Assembly: GCA_035651995.1 (NCBI GenBank)
Contig: DASRER010000021.1
Span: 1 to 64,000, forward strand
DNA length: 64,000 nucleotides
Direction: 5' to 3'
From: Terriglobales bacterium
Lineage (GTDB): Bacteria; Acidobacteriota; Terriglobia; Terriglobales; Acidobacteriaceae
The position numbers were made by a program, and so were the translations under genes. The first letter of the stretch is position 1, and every line of letters starts with the position of its first letter. Positions 63,629 through 64,000 of this stretch are shown here, piece by piece. The notes beneath the pieces are model-generated. The model was not told where the DNA came from. It made no database searches and saw only the letters and a list, made by a program, of their open reading frames with translations.

Positions 63629-64000
63629 TCAGGGTTCCTGGGGCCGGAACGATGCCAGGATGGCCCGAATCTGGGGCTGCGCGTTCGGCAGCAGCAGGCG
63701 GCGGGCTGTTTCCACCATGCTCTGCTGCTCGGGGGTGAGCGGTTTGCCGGAGCGTTGCAGGCGTTCAGACAACACTATGGCTTCCAGCAGGTCGGTGGAT
63801 TGTTCCAGGCGATCGTTGACGAGAATATAGTCGTATTTCGAGTAATTCTCAATCTCTTTCGTCGCCGTGCGCAGCCGCCGCTCGATCACGCCGTTGTCGG
63901 CAACGTGTTCGGCCTGGCTGCGCTTGCGCAGCCGGCGTTCCAATTCGGCACGCGACGGCGGCAGCACGAAGATGCTCACCGCATCGGGAAACTTCTGCTT
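63629..64000 (-). CDS. gmk: Guanylate kinase, 3' part, continues past the window
   Basis: The C-terminal 124 codons of Gmk, which phosphorylates GMP to GDP. The frame is open to the window edge and reads KFPDAVSIFVLPPSRAEL, typical for Gmk, with RRLRTATKEIENYSKYDYILVND and the family C-terminus. The N-terminal P-loop and GMP site lie outside the window. A GTG at 63979 would start an internal product and is not the real start. Confidence 0.93.
   Translation of the reverse strand, partial: KQKFPDAVSIFVLPPSRAELERRLRKRSQAEHVADNGVIERRLRTATKEIENYSKYDYILVNDRLEQSTDLLEAIVLSERLQRSGKPLTPEQQSMVETARRLLLPNAQPQIRAILASFRPQEP

Overview
The window is a high-GC chromosomal segment of a Gram-negative, outer-membrane-bearing bacterium. 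Lipid A genes (lpxD and an LpxL-type acyltransferase), a TonB-like protein, many signal-peptide and lipoprotein products, a cobalamin-dependent ribonucleotide reductase, a one-piece E1 alpha/beta dehydrogenase, LytS/LytTR signalling and a divergent Hfq-like protein together suggest Acidobacteriota (Terriglobia, Koribacter-like). That placement is inference from gene content and style; no marker-gene search was run. No rRNA, complete tRNA, CRISPR array, transposase or prophage module is visible.

Layout. 1-1007: no convincing gene, but two matching 16-bp palindromes exactly 160 bp apart. 1008-4962: CPBP membrane protease, Sua5-type tRNA modification enzyme, HAD phosphatase, a short PIN-domain remnant, and a cytochrome c lipoprotein with a His-rich tail. 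5168-7635: envelope operon (LpxL-type acyltransferase, lpxD, a P-loop NTPase overlapping lpxD by one base). 8083-11905: LytS/LytTR two-component pair, lipid kinase, SppA. 12079-16160: HU, YtxH protein, EF-P, acylphosphatase, apt and a GAF-SpoIIE phosphatase. 16589-21359: small secreted or membrane proteins, pckA and a conserved hypothetical. 21511-25340: pgeF, TonB-like protein, FecR-like secreted protein, PilZ protein. 25794-29918: nrdJ, a protein of unknown function, and a strongly structured leader behind a TTGACA promoter. 30180-37053: DUF2834 protein, uvrB, several exported proteins, an acetamidase-family protein, a phosphoglycolate-phosphatase-like HAD. 37175-46251: phosphoesterase-fold secreted protein, fused E1, saccharopine/lysine dehydrogenase-like enzyme, DoxX protein, APC permease, zinc ribbon, methyltransferase. 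46271-50489: secreted beta-propeller-like and Cys-rich proteins behind a promoter whose spacer holds an 11-base homopolymer, a DUF4097-type protein, a cold-shock protein, and two degenerate receiver proteins. 50843-58367: stand-alone nuoB, a 34-residue-repeat protein, Rieske protein, Hfq-like protein, dcd, a second HU, an M50 protease, an alpha/beta hydrolase, a lactonase-like propeller. 58467-64000: the housekeeping run gmk-rpoZ-coaBC-UDG-priA on the minus strand, with gmk cut by the window edge.

The most striking structure outside genes is a set of intergenic spacers built from short, degenerate, tandemly repeated words and folded back as imperfect inverted repeats. Each spacer uses its own word (for example AACTGTAAACTG, GCCGAATTGCC, GCTGCTGGCT, CACAAAGG). 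They lie at gene ends and occasionally reach the next start codon. I also flag the apparently phase-variable promoter near 47780, the folded leader upstream of the nrdJ operon, EF-P with Asn at the modified-lysine position, and the tandem degenerate receivers.
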